DNA of 64,000 nt from Phocaeicola abscessus CCUG 55929 (lineage in GTDB: Bacteria; Bacteroidota; Bacteroidia; Bacteroidales; Bacteroidaceae), in contig NZ_HE997182.1 in assembly GCF_000312445.1 (NCBI RefSeq), positions 468,712 to 532,711 of the forward strand. Reading direction: 5' to 3'. A program made the position numbers and the translations under genes. This document shows positions 8,789-18,600 of this stretch, piece after piece. Each line of letters opens with the position of its first letter. The stretch's first letter is position 1. The notes under the pieces were generated by a model. That model was not told where the DNA came from. It saw only the letters and a list, made by a program, of their open reading frames with translations, and did not search any database.

Positions 8789-10210
8789 ATGAGAAAGTGG
8801 TTGTTTGTTAGTCTTGGCCTATTGCTATGCAGTGCCTGTAACGAAGAAGGAATAGAAGTACAGGATATGGAGATTCCGGAAGGTTATGCGCTCTCGGCAG
8901 GTACGTCGACAATTTTCTTGAATTCGTCGAAAGCCTACGATACCGGTGCTTCCTGGTTGTCGGGAAGCTATAATAGCCGTTTCAATGACGGAGATGGTCT
9001 GTATGACGATGTGCGTACGAGCGATAACGGTATGACGGGAGGATTAGGGCCGGTTTATGCCGGTTATTCTTGCGGCAGTTGTCACCGTAATGCCGGGCGT
9101 ACGAAGCCGACGTTGTGGAGCGAAGACGGCTCGGGCAGCTACGGCTTTTCTTCCATGTTGGTGTATATCAGTCGTAAAAACGGAGCTTTCTTCCAGAACT
9201 ATGGGCGCGTATTGCATGATCAAGCCATCTATGGCGTAAAGGCCGAAGGCAAACTCTCCGTAAAATACGCCTACGAGACTTTTTATTTTCCCGACGGAGA
9301 AAAATATGAACTATGTAAACCCTCCTATTCTATTTCTAAATGGTATGCCGACAGCATCAAACCGGAAGATATGTTTTGTACCGTACGCATCCCCTTACGA
9401 CATGTAGGTATGGGCCAGATGATGGCGCTCGATCCGCACGAAATCGAAATGCTCGCCGCTCGAAGCAATTACCCGGAATATGGTATCAGTGGACGTTGCA
9501 ACTACATCGTCGAACGAGGCGTGAGAAGCTTGGGGCTGTCTGGAAATAAGGCGCAGCATGCCGATTTGACGGTGGAATTAGGTTTCTCCAGTGACCTTGG
9601 AGTTACCAACAGCCGTTACCCGGAAGAGATTTGCGAGGGACAGGCTCAGGTAGACCAGGGCAGCATGATGGGACTTTCGTACGCACAGCTGGATGTTTCT
9701 ACCGAGGAAATGGAAAATGTCGATCTTTACTTGCAGAGTTTGGGTGTTCCTGCACGGCGTAATGTCAACGATCCACAGGTAATCAAAGGGGAACAGAACT
9801 TCTATAAAGCGAAATGTCATCTGTGCCATGTAACTACGCTGCATACGAAACCTCGAGGCACTGTGCTGCTAAACGGGACCCAATTGCCGTGGTTAGGCAG
9901 TCAGACGATTCATCCCTATTCGGATTATCTCTTGCACGACATGGGGTCTGAGATTATGAGCGTAGGACTGAACGACAATTACGTCAGCGGTTTGGCGCGC
10001 GGCAACGAGTGGCGAACCACTCCGCTTTGGGGAATCGGCTTGCAGGAAAAGGTGAACGGACATACGTATTTCTTGCATGACGGACGAGCTCGCAATCTGA
10101 CGGAAGCGATCATGTGGCACGGTGGAGAGGGAGAAGCATCGAAGAATCTTTTTAAACGGATGAACAAGGAAGACCGCGATGCCTTGCTCGCATTTCTGAA
10201 TTCGCTTTAA
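8789..10210 (+). CDS. Di-heme oxidoreductase lipoprotein (DUF1111/DHOR family)
   Basis: Envelope c-type cytochrome of the DUF1111 di-heme oxidoreductase family, often labelled thiol oxidoreductase; its substrate is not firmly known. The 473-aa product has a lipoprotein signal peptide (LCSAC, Cys17). It carries two heme-attachment motifs: CGSCH at residues 95-99 and CHLCH at 343-347. The C-terminal LHDGRARNLTEAIMWHGGEGE and LLAFLNSL segments are typical of the family. The second motif lies in a cytochrome-c-like domain. It needs heme ligation outside the cytoplasm, which the ccsBA gene of the same operon would provide. Association with an imelysin is seen elsewhere and suggests redox chemistry coupled to metal uptake, which is inference. 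Confidence 0.88.
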   Translation: MRKWLFVSLGLLLCSACNEEGIEVQDMEIPEGYALSAGTSTIFLNSSKAYDTGASWLSGSYNSRFNDGDGLYDDVRTSDNGMTGGLGPVYAGYSCGSCHRNAGRTKPTLWSEDGSGSYGFSSMLVYISRKNGAFFQNYGRVLHDQAIYGVKAEGKLSVKYAYETFYFPDGEKYELCKPSYSISKWYADSIKPEDMFCTVRIPLRHVGMGQMMALDPHEIEMLAARSNYPEYGISGRCNYIVERGVRSLGLSGNKAQHADLTVELGFSSDLGVTNSRYPEEICEGQAQVDQGSMMGLSYAQLDVSTEEMENVDLYLQSLGVPARRNVNDPQVIKGEQNFYKAKCHLCHVTTLHTKPRGTVLLNGTQLPWLGSQTIHPYSDYLLHDMGSEIMSVGLNDNYVSGLARGNEWRTTPLWGIGLQEKVNGHTYFLHDGRARNLTEAIMWHGGEGEASKNLFKRMNKEDRDALLAFLNSL

Positions 10211-10254
10211 TTTTAATACTTGTATTACTTGGATATTTTCAGATATATTTTCTT

Positions 10255-11463
10255 ATGAAAAAAATAATCATTATGGTCATGGCTCTTTTGCCCCTGTATG
10301 TACAGGCGCAGCAAGAAGCCGATACGGAGAACGGAGTCGTTTCGTTAGCAGGAAGAGAAGGATTCACCATCGGGACGAAAAAGGGAGATTTTGTCTTTAA
10401 ACCCTATTTGTTGGTGCAAACATCCGGGCGGTTCAACTATTATGACGACGAAGGGTTGGATAAAGCCTATAATCAGGATAACGTAGCTAATTCCGGCTTT
10501 GCCATTCCTTATGCCGTATTGGGTTTTACGGGTAAAGCTTTTGATAAAGTGACGTTCAACCTTTCCATCAATGCGGCCGCTACGGGAGGAGCATTGCTGC
10601 AACAGGCATGGTTCGACGTTCAGTTAAGTAAACAGCTTGCCGTTCGTGCGGGTAAATTCAAAACGCCGTTCACTCATGCGTATCTGACTACGTTGGGGGA
10701 GACGTTATTGCCTTCGCTGCCGGTTTCTTTGACTTCTTCCGTGATCATTCCTCACACGCTCAATGCCGTAACGCCGAACATCGGGACAGGCTTCGATTTA
10801 GGTATCGAACTGCACGGGTTGTTAGCGGGTAAGTACGGTTATCAGGTAGGTCTGTTTAACGGTACGGGAATTTCGGTCAATACGGCTTCTAAAACTTTCA
10901 GCGACGATTGGCACATTCCTTCTTTGCTCTATGCCGGCCGCTTTACTTATATGCCGAAGGGTATTATGCCTTCCATGCAGGGTAATCCTAACCGATTGAA
11001 GGAAGATAAGATTCTTTTCGGCGTTTCTGCTTCAATGAATGTGGAAAGCGAGAATGAGAGCACGAACGATTTTCGTAGCGGATTGGAATTTGCGATGCTG
11101 AAGAATAGGCTCTACCTGGCTGCGGAGATGTATTACATGCATCTGGGCTTTACCAATCGCATGAAGATATCCGAATCTTTCGACTTCTTGGGAGGCTATG
11201 TGCAAGGCGGTTATTTTGTGGCTCCGCAAGTGCAGGCGGCGCTTCGTTATGATTTCTTTAATCGGAACGGACTGGATAAAAACGGCTTTCTGAATATGCC
11301 TGCTGTAGGCCTGAATTATTTCTTTAAGGATTGCAACCTGAAATTGCAGGCGATGTACCAATTCATCGCTCGTACGGGACATGACACGCAACTCGATCGG
11401 GATAACGATGATTTAGGCTTGGCAAAACACTCGGCATGCGTCATGTTGCAATATACCTTCTAA
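10255..11463 (+). CDS. Phosphate-selective porin (OprO/OprP-type) beta-barrel
   Basis: Outer-membrane porin of 402 aa. The signal peptide ends at VQA/QQE. Family features include a start strand FVFKPYLLVQTSGRFNYYDD, VRAGKFKTPFTHAYL, GFDLGIELHGLL and a closing strand ending LQYTF with the terminal aromatic. The family name comes from Pseudomonas OprP, but selectivity in Bacteroidota members is unknown. It is the second barrel of the operon, lying between the two heme lipoproteins. The operon thus has separate outer-membrane channels on either side of the di-heme enzyme, perhaps for substrate entry and another solute. Confidence 0.85.
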   Translation: MKKIIIMVMALLPLYVQAQQEADTENGVVSLAGREGFTIGTKKGDFVFKPYLLVQTSGRFNYYDDEGLDKAYNQDNVANSGFAIPYAVLGFTGKAFDKVTFNLSINAAATGGALLQQAWFDVQLSKQLAVRAGKFKTPFTHAYLTTLGETLLPSLPVSLTSSVIIPHTLNAVTPNIGTGFDLGIELHGLLAGKYGYQVGLFNGTGISVNTASKTFSDDWHIPSLLYAGRFTYMPKGIMPSMQGNPNRLKEDKILFGVSASMNVESENESTNDFRSGLEFAMLKNRLYLAAEMYYMHLGFTNRMKISESFDFLGGYVQGGYFVAPQVQAALRYDFFNRNGLDKNGFLNMPAVGLNYFFKDCNLKLQAMYQFIARTGHDTQLDRDNDDLGLAKHSACVMLQYTF

Positions 11464-11481
11464 CGGAAAGGAGAGTAAGGT

Positions 11482-12192
11482 ATGAGAACGATTTTCCTCT
11501 TCTTTGTTTTCTTCGGTGCCGTGTTGACGGCTTGCGACGACGGACGGATTCACGAAAAGGAATACGAACCGACGGGGGAAGGACGTACTGTGGAGTTGAC
11601 GGGAGTCATCAGCGGAATAGCTAAATGGTCGAATGATTACAGCGTGGTGATAGCCGGTTTTGACGCGTCGAGCCCGTATGCGATCGTCTCTAAGACAATA
11701 CCGGCCCCTGAAAAGGAAGGTAGGGAGATACAACTTACCATGTCCGGCATTACCGAGAAGGTTGCTACGGTAGAATTGTGCGTCATCGACAAGTTGCGTA
11801 AACGAATCCTTTCGTTTAAAGAAGTGGACTGCAAGGCGGAGACGGGTGATACGATTCGAATCAAAGCGGATAAGGTCGACGCTGGCATGTTCCATGCTAT
11901 CCAAACGATAGTGTTCAATGCGGATTGCATCAGTTGTCATGGAAAGAGTAACGAGGCTGCTGCCGGCCTATGGCTGACGGAGGGGAAGAGCTATGTTTCT
12001 TTAGTCAATCAACCGTCGAAGGCGAATCCCGATATGTTACGCGTCAAGCCACGACAGCTGCAGGAAAGTTTGTTGCACCTGGTCCTGAAGGAAAACGGCC
12101 ATGTACGTCATGATCATGTCGACTTGCTTTCGGCCAAGCCGGAAAAATTAGAATTGATAGATAGTTGGATCCTGAACGAAGCGCAGGAGTAG
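11482..12192 (+). CDS. Mono-heme c-type lipoprotein, otherwise unrecognised
   Basis: A 236-aa lipoprotein (lipobox LTAC, Cys18) with one heme-binding motif, CISCH at residues 149-153, followed by a short cytochrome-like tail (SKPEKLELIDSWILNEAQE resembles the last helix of cytochrome domains). The first 130 residues are a predicted beta-rich domain that I do not recognise. It could be an electron carrier partnering the di-heme oxidoreductase two genes upstream. It starts 18 bases after the porin. Its TAG stop is the only in-frame stop between it and the next gene, ccsBA, which begins 63 bases later in the same reading frame. Confidence 0.78.
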   Translation: MRTIFLFFVFFGAVLTACDDGRIHEKEYEPTGEGRTVELTGVISGIAKWSNDYSVVIAGFDASSPYAIVSKTIPAPEKEGREIQLTMSGITEKVATVELCVIDKLRKRILSFKEVDCKAETGDTIRIKADKVDAGMFHAIQTIVFNADCISCHGKSNEAAAGLWLTEGKSYVSLVNQPSKANPDMLRVKPRQLQESLLHLVLKENGHVRHDHVDLLSAKPEKLELIDSWILNEAQE

Positions 12193-12255
12193 GATGCGGA
12201 GGCTTCGATAAAGAACGGTCGCGCTCCGTTTCAATCCATAAAAGCACGAGAATTC

Positions 12256-14331
12256 TTGAAAAAAGTACTCATAGGCTGTTATAGCTGTCTGGTGGGGATA
12301 CTCGCTGTGGCTACTTTCGTAGAACAGGCGAAAGGGACGGACTATGCAGTAAAAAACATCTATCATACCCTCTGGTTCTTCGGATTGTGGGCGGCGATAG
12401 CTGTCGGAACATCTGTCGTTTTTATTCGCAGAACGCTGTGGCGTCGTTTTCCTGTGGGATTGCTTCATGGTTCTTTCCTGCTTATTTTGGCGGGAGCGAC
12501 GGTGACGTTCGTTACCGGAAAGAAGGGGTACATCCATTTGCGTCCGGGTGTGGCGGAGAGTCGTTTTTTGCTAGAAGAGAACGGAAAAAGTGCGAGTTTG
12601 CCTTTCGCTTTGCGATTGGATAGTTTCAAAGTCGAGTATTATCCGGGTACGAAGGCGCCTTCCGATTACGTAAGTTATACGACGTGTCTGTCTGCATCCG
12701 GAAAGGAGATCTCGCACGAACGCATTGCGATGAACCGGATCTTCCTTTCGCACGGTTTCCGTTTTTACCAGTCTTCGTTCGACGAGGATAAGCAGGGCAG
12801 TTGGTTGACGGTAAACTACGATCGCTGGGGTACGGATATCACTTATGCGGGATATCTGCTGTTCGGGATAGCCGTATTCGGTTTACTATTTTCCAGACGG
12901 GAAGATTTCCGACGTTTGCTAAGGCATCCCTTGCTGAGGCGGAGCGGATTGTTCGTCTTGTTGCTCCTCTTCCCTTGGATGGGGGCGGCGCAAATGCAAT
13001 CGAAGAAGGTGCCCGTATTGCGACGTGTGCAGGCAGACAGTTTGGCACGCCGGCAGGTGATTTATCACGACCGGGTAGCGCCGTTCAATACGCTGGCTCG
13101 CGACTTTTTGCAAAAACTCTACGGGAAGAGTTCGTACTACGGATTAACGCCCGAACAGGTGATGGGCGGTTGGTTGCTTCGTCCTGAAGCATGGAAGAAG
13201 GAACCGATTATTCGGATAAAAAGCAAAGCGCTGCGTCGATTATTGAACGTACGGACTGCGTGTGCAAGTTTGACGGATTTGTACGATGGGAATGTGTATC
13301 GGCTGCAAGCATATTGGCAGCGCGAACAAGGACGGGGGAAATTGGCGAAAGCCATTCGGGAAACCGATGAAAAAATCGGGTTGATCCTGATGTTGGAACG
13401 TGGAACCTTGATTCGTCCTTTGCCTGATGACGGGAAGGTAAAACCGCTGTCGAAAATAAAGTTGGAAGCCGAACTGCTCTATAACCGGATTCCTTTCAGC
13501 AAAATCCTTTTCATGATCAATCTGACGATGGGAATAGTAGTCTTTTTGCACTGGCTCGTTGTCGGATTGTACAAGGCCGAAATGAGAAGGGGCGGAAAGA
13601 TAATCGGCTTTGTCTTTTCTTTTACTTTGTACGGAGTATTATTATTCGGCTTAGTGGGGTATGCTTTGCGCTGGTATATCGGAGGGCGCATTCCTTTGAG
13701 TAACGGCTACGAGACGATGCTGTTCATGGCTTTGTGCGCAGGAGGTATCTCCGCGTTGCTTCACCGCCGTTTTCCATTCATGTTGCCGTTCGGTTTCCTG
13801 CTCTCCGGATTTACATTATTGGTGGCTTACCTCGGGCAGATGAATCCTCAGATTACCCCTTTGATGCCCGTGTTGGTATCGCCTTTGCTCAGCATCCATG
13901 TCTCGATGATCATGATGGCTTATGCGTTGCTGGCTTTCATTATGTTGAATGGCGTGTTGGCACTGTGTCTCTTTTGGGGGAAGAAGACGGCGGACAGACA
14001 GCCTGAGAAGGATGAACGGATAGCGCAGCTGACTGTCCTCAGTCGCCTGATGCTTTACCCCGCCGTGTTCCTTTTGGGAATCGGAATCTTCTTGGGAGCC
14101 GTCTGGGCGAATGTCTCGTGGGGACGTTACTGGGCGTGGGACCCGAAGGAGGTCTGGGCATTGATTACCTTTCTCGTTTATGGTGCAGCTTTTCACCGGC
14201 GTGATTTGTCGCTATTCAGACAGTCACGATTCTTTCATATTTATATGATTGTTGCTTTCCTGACGGTATTGATGACTTATTTCGGCGTAAACTATTTCCT
14301 CGGAGGGATGCATAGCTATGCCGATGGCTGA
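12256..14331 (+). CDS. ccsBA: Fused cytochrome c synthase CcsBA (ResB-CcsA), System II
   Basis: Inner-membrane protein that exports heme and attaches it to CXXCH cysteines on the periplasmic side. At 691 aa it is a natural ResB-CcsA fusion. The N-terminal part has three membrane segments and a periplasmic ResB-like domain. After about residue 415 comes a CcsA-type multi-span domain with the tryptophan-rich heme-handling WWD motif at 622-632 (WGRYWAWDPKE) and the family ending NYFLGGMHSYA. The start is a TTG at 12256: no ATG or GTG occurs in frame after the stop of the preceding gene, and MKKVLIGCYSCLVG is a normal beginning for the first membrane segment. Its place behind two heme lipoproteins strongly suggests it matures them. 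Confidence 0.9.
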   Translation: MKKVLIGCYSCLVGILAVATFVEQAKGTDYAVKNIYHTLWFFGLWAAIAVGTSVVFIRRTLWRRFPVGLLHGSFLLILAGATVTFVTGKKGYIHLRPGVAESRFLLEENGKSASLPFALRLDSFKVEYYPGTKAPSDYVSYTTCLSASGKEISHERIAMNRIFLSHGFRFYQSSFDEDKQGSWLTVNYDRWGTDITYAGYLLFGIAVFGLLFSRREDFRRLLRHPLLRRSGLFVLLLLFPWMGAAQMQSKKVPVLRRVQADSLARRQVIYHDRVAPFNTLARDFLQKLYGKSSYYGLTPEQVMGGWLLRPEAWKKEPIIRIKSKALRRLLNVRTACASLTDLYDGNVYRLQAYWQREQGRGKLAKAIRETDEKIGLILMLERGTLIRPLPDDGKVKPLSKIKLEAELLYNRIPFSKILFMINLTMGIVVFLHWLVVGLYKAEMRRGGKIIGFVFSFTLYGVLLFGLVGYALRWYIGGRIPLSNGYETMLFMALCAGGISALLHRRFPFMLPFGFLLSGFTLLVAYLGQMNPQITPLMPVLVSPLLSIHVSMIMMAYALLAFIMLNGVLALCLFWGKKTADRQPEKDERIAQLTVLSRLMLYPAVFLLGIGIFLGAVWANVSWGRYWAWDPKEVWALITFLVYGAAFHRRDLSLFRQSRFFHIYMIVAFLTVLMTYFGVNYFLGGMHSYADG

Positions 14332-14490
14332 CGGGGGGCGGCGCGTTCTTTTATTCTTTCCTGCGAGGCGAACGAATGCAGAACAATCGTTGTCCGGCCA
14401 TTTTACGCATAGACATGATGAAAGCAACCGACCTTTTTAGGGTATTTGGGTTCAGAATTGTCATTCTCTGTAGTTATAAGGATGATAAGA

Positions 14491-15465
14491 ATGGAAATTG
14501 ATAAGGAATTGCTTAAAAGATATATTGAAGGAAGAGCTTCCGATAGGGAACGAATACTAGCATACAGATGGATATCGGCGCATCCGCAACATCTGAAAAG
14601 ATATTTGACGGAGAAACGGCTGTATGAACTTTCTCTTTTCCGCTCTGCGGAAAAACAAACGGAGAAGTCTGACGGAGAGAAAAAGAAAGGCATCTTCGCC
14701 TTAAAGAACATCCGCATTGCTCGTAGAGTTAAATATGCGGCCGCCGCCGTTTGCCTTTTATTGGCGATCGCCTCGTTATGGAACCGATTTACCAAACGCT
14801 CGGACGTTTCTGCTTTGCGAACGGTTTATGTCCCTACCGCGCAAATGACGTCTCTTACCCTGGATGACGGTACGCTGATCGAATTAGGTTCGAACTCTAA
14901 ACTGTCCTTCCCTCCGGTATTCGATAAGAAAGAGCGCGACGTTTATCTGAGTGGAAGGGCTTTTTTTAAAGTCGCTAAGAATCGGCGTCGCCCGTTCGTG
15001 GTCACGACGCGGGACGGAGCGATCACAGTGATGGGAACGATGTTCTATGTAGACGCCATTCCCGAACGAAACATTTTTACGGTTTCTCTTATCGAGGGAC
15101 AGGTTCTGATCAGCTTGAACAAAGAGGTTGAAAAGCCTCTCCAATTGAAACCGAAGGATCGGGCCGTGCTGAAGAACGGGAGATTAGTCGTATCGCCGAT
15201 TGTCGATTACGATGAGTTCCTTTGGCGGGAAGGAATTTTATCTTTTAAAGAAAAGAATCTGGAAGAGATTATTTCGCAATTGAGTCTGCTCTATAATTTA
15301 AAAATCATTATCCAGAATCGCGATCTGTGTCTGAAACAAACACATACGTATAGCGGGAAATTCCGCCAATTGGACGGGATCGATTACGCGTTGCAGGTGT
15401 TGAAGCAGAAGATCGGCTTCGACTATGAACGCGATGAGCGAACGGGAGAAATTTATATCAGGTAG
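14491..15465 (+). CDS. FecR-family anti-sigma factor
   Basis: Single-span inner-membrane regulator that holds an ECF sigma factor until the matching TonB-dependent receptor signals. The N-terminal cytoplasmic part (EIDKELLKRYIEGRASDRE) is followed by a membrane segment near residues 75-92 (YAAAAVCLLLAIASLW). Next come the periplasmic FecR domain (TLDDGTLIELGSNSKLSFP, GRAFFKVAKN) and a C-terminal DUF4974-like domain. ATG 14491 is chosen over the longer TTG 14446 or ATG 14482 because AAGGA lies a suitable distance upstream and the product then begins at the conserved part. No sigma gene precedes it, which is unusual; the nearest is at 21887, downstream in the same direction. Confidence 0.88.
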   Translation: MEIDKELLKRYIEGRASDRERILAYRWISAHPQHLKRYLTEKRLYELSLFRSAEKQTEKSDGEKKKGIFALKNIRIARRVKYAAAAVCLLLAIASLWNRFTKRSDVSALRTVYVPTAQMTSLTLDDGTLIELGSNSKLSFPPVFDKKERDVYLSGRAFFKVAKNRRRPFVVTTRDGAITVMGTMFYVDAIPERNIFTVSLIEGQVLISLNKEVEKPLQLKPKDRAVLKNGRLVVSPIVDYDEFLWREGILSFKEKNLEEIISQLSLLYNLKIIIQNRDLCLKQTHTYSGKFRQLDGIDYALQVLKQKIGFDYERDERTGEIYIR

Positions 15466-15518
15466 AAATGAAAAAACAGAAGGAGGATATGTCTATGGAA
15501 GAAGATTGACAGTTAAGA

Positions 15519-15549
15519 TTCCGGGAAGCGCAGCAACACTTCCCGGGAA
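15519..15549 (+). promoter_or_regulatory. Hairpin in the fecR-susC leader
   Basis: CCGGGAAG (15521-15528) pairs perfectly with CTTCCCGG (15539-15546) through a 10-base loop, and the second arm is itself inside a palindrome (TTCCCGGGAA, 15540-15549). It lies 55 bases before the susC start. No T run follows, so attenuation, processing or protein binding are all possible. Confidence 0.4.
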
Positions 15550-15604
15550 ATGCAGCGTAATACAACCAATTTCTAATCGTATTAATAATAAATTATACAA
15601 AGGT

Positions 15605-18600
15605 ATGGATAAAATGAGTGCGCCGTATACATTTTTATGGAAAACACGCGGTTTAAAGTTTCGATTGAATTTATATGTCGTGTATTTTATCTTTTCTTTG
15701 ATACCTTTTTTCTCATCGGCAACAGAACAAACGAATTTATCGGGTATTAAAATTTCCATTCGGAGAGAAAACGTTTCTTTGAAGGAAGTACTGAATGTCA
15801 TCGAGAAGCAAAGCGATTTTCTGTTTCTGCGGGACGACCATGTTGATATAGAGAAACGAGTGTCGATCAATGTAAGGGATAAATCATTGGAAGAAACGCT
15901 TGATATCTTATTCGAGCACTCGGATGTCAACTATAAGATCGCGGGAAAACACGTGTGGTTGTCCGTTAAAAAGGAAAAACTTGACGAACGAGAGCAAATT
16001 CGGCAGAAAAAACGAGTCTCCGGAACGATTACGGATTCGAACGGAGATCCGGTAATCGGAGCCAATGTCGTAGAAATCGGGGAGCCGACCAACGGTACGA
16101 TTACGGATATGAACGGTAACTTTTCAATCGAAACGAATGCGAATGCGATATTGAAAATATCTTATATCGGCTATGTCGAACAGGAGGTGAAAACATCCGC
16201 TCAGAAAACGCTTCGCATCGTCCTGAATGAGGATACCAAGTTTCTGGAAGAGGTCGTCGTGACGGCATTGGGAATCGAAAGAAACAAAAAGACATTGAGC
16301 TACTCTTCCCAGCAGGTGGACGTGATGGGCTTGAGTAAAATCAAAGACGTGAGCTTGGGAAACAGCCTGTCCGGGAAAATTGCCGGCGTAACGATCCTTT
16401 CTTCCACCGGCAGCGCAGGTGTTACGGGAGATCCGCGTATTATCATCCGCGGTAACCGTTCTATTCATGGAAACAACCAACCGCTGATAGTGGTCGACGG
16501 CAACCCTTATTCTTCTTCGGGAGGAGGCCTATCCCGTTTGAATCCGGACGATATTGCCAGTATGAACGTTTTAAAAGGGCCGACGGCAGCCGCCCTTTAC
16601 GGATCGAGCGCTCAGAATGGTGCTGTTATCGTGACCACTAAAAAAGGTAAAATCGGAAAACCGCAGATAGAGATTAACTCGTCGTCTGTTTTTGATCAGC
16701 CTTTTCTCTATCCGGAATTTCAAAATGAATATTCGCAAGGCAGTAACGGCGTATATTCGGCCAATGCCGAAGGCGATAGTTGGGGAGCCAGGATGATGGG
16801 ACAAACGGTAAAAAATTGGACGGGAGAGGATATTCCGTTGCTCCCTCAGAAAAATAATGTGAAAGATATATTCGGTACGGGATACAACTTGGTAAACGGC
16901 ATTTCGTACAGTGCAGGAAACGAGAAATACAGTGCCTATTTCTCGTATGCGAACACGACAGCCCAAGGCCTGATCAATACCAATAAAATGCAACGGCATA
17001 ATTTCAATCTGAAAATGACTGCCGAGCTGTGGAAGCATGTGACTTTCGATTTCAAAGTGACTTGGTATCTGGAGGACGTCAAGAACTCTCCCGACCAAGG
17101 TGACAGTGACTTTAGCCCGATGATGCAGGCCTTTATTATGCCCCGCAGCATCCGTACGAAAGATATAAAAGCCGGGTCCTATGTCGACGAGATGGGACAT
17201 CTTAAACAATTGACGTGGACGCCTAAATCCACCTTAGTTTTAAATCCTTATTGGGCAAAGAAAGGACGGGAAAACCCCTCGAAATCGAATATGGTCAATT
17301 CGTTAGCGGTATTGAAATATCGTTTTACCGATTGGTTGACCTTGCAGCTGCGTAGCGGCCTGAGGCGATCGAACTCTTCTTACGAATCAAAAGTGTACTG
17401 GGATACTTATTATATCAATACGGGAAAAGGGGATTACAGGAAAGGGAGTTCCGAATCGCAGGATTTCAATGCCGACTTTTTGGTAACTTTTACAAAAAAG
17501 GTCGCCCCGACTTGGGCTGTAAATGCGAGTATCGGAGGCGAATGGAGAGATTCGAAAGGCTCGTGGATCGATACGAGGGTGAAAGAGGGCGGATTGAGCA
17601 TGGAAAATAAGTTCGGTTTGGCGTATGCGGCCAATGGAGTGGCCGCTACGGAGAACGATTGGCACACGCAAAAACAATCTATTTATGGAATGGGACAGCT
17701 TGCTTTTCACGATTATCTCTTCCTGGATGTGACGTGGCGCAACGATTGGAGCTCAACACTGCCTTCGCCCTATCGATATGCTTATCCTTCCGTCGGTTTG
17801 ACCGCGGTCATTTCGGAGATGGTTCCTCTGTCGAAATGGTTCTCTTTCGTTAAATTAAGAGGGATTTACGCCGAAGTAGGCAACGATGCTCCCAGAAGCA
17901 TGATTTATCAAACTTTCGAGGTGCAGGACGGGGGACCCTTGGGATGGGTCAGCCCGAAATCGACCAGAATGCCGGTCGGCTTGATTCCTGAAAAAACGAA
18001 ATCATGGGAAGCAGGGGCGGAAATCCGCTTTTTACAGGATCGCCTGGGCCTTGACTTTACTTATTACAAATCGAATACTTACAATCAATTGATGCGGGTG
18101 ACCACTCCACCCACTTCAGGATACGGATCTACTTGGTTCAATACCGGAAATATCCAGAATAAAGGAATTGAAATCATTCTCTGGGGAACTCCTGTTCAAA
18201 CAATCGACTGGAGTTGGGATGTCCAAATCAATTATGCCAAGAATATCAATACGGTAGTAGAACTGTCTCCGACACTGGATCGCTATAAGCTCGCCACTCC
18301 CGATCAAGCTATGGGGCAGTCGTGGGTTGAAAAAGGGCGTCCTTTCGGAGAAATCTATGTGAGAGATTTCCAAAAGAACGCTGCCGGTCGGTATCTGGTC
18401 AGCGAAAAGGGCATGCCGCTTGTCGAAACCGATCCTGTCACCTATCTGGGGAATTTCAATTATGATTGGACGAGTTCTATGACAAACACATTTAAATATA
18501 AAAACTGGAATCTTTATTTCTTGATTGATTGGAATAATGGGGGGTATCGTGTTTCCGGTTCCGAATCCTATCTGATGTTTTACGGTACGGGCAAAAATTC

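Noticed and set aside
15425..15604. Longer N terminus for the second SusC protein
   Set aside because: It overlaps the end of fecR and would bury the signal peptide 60 residues inside the protein.
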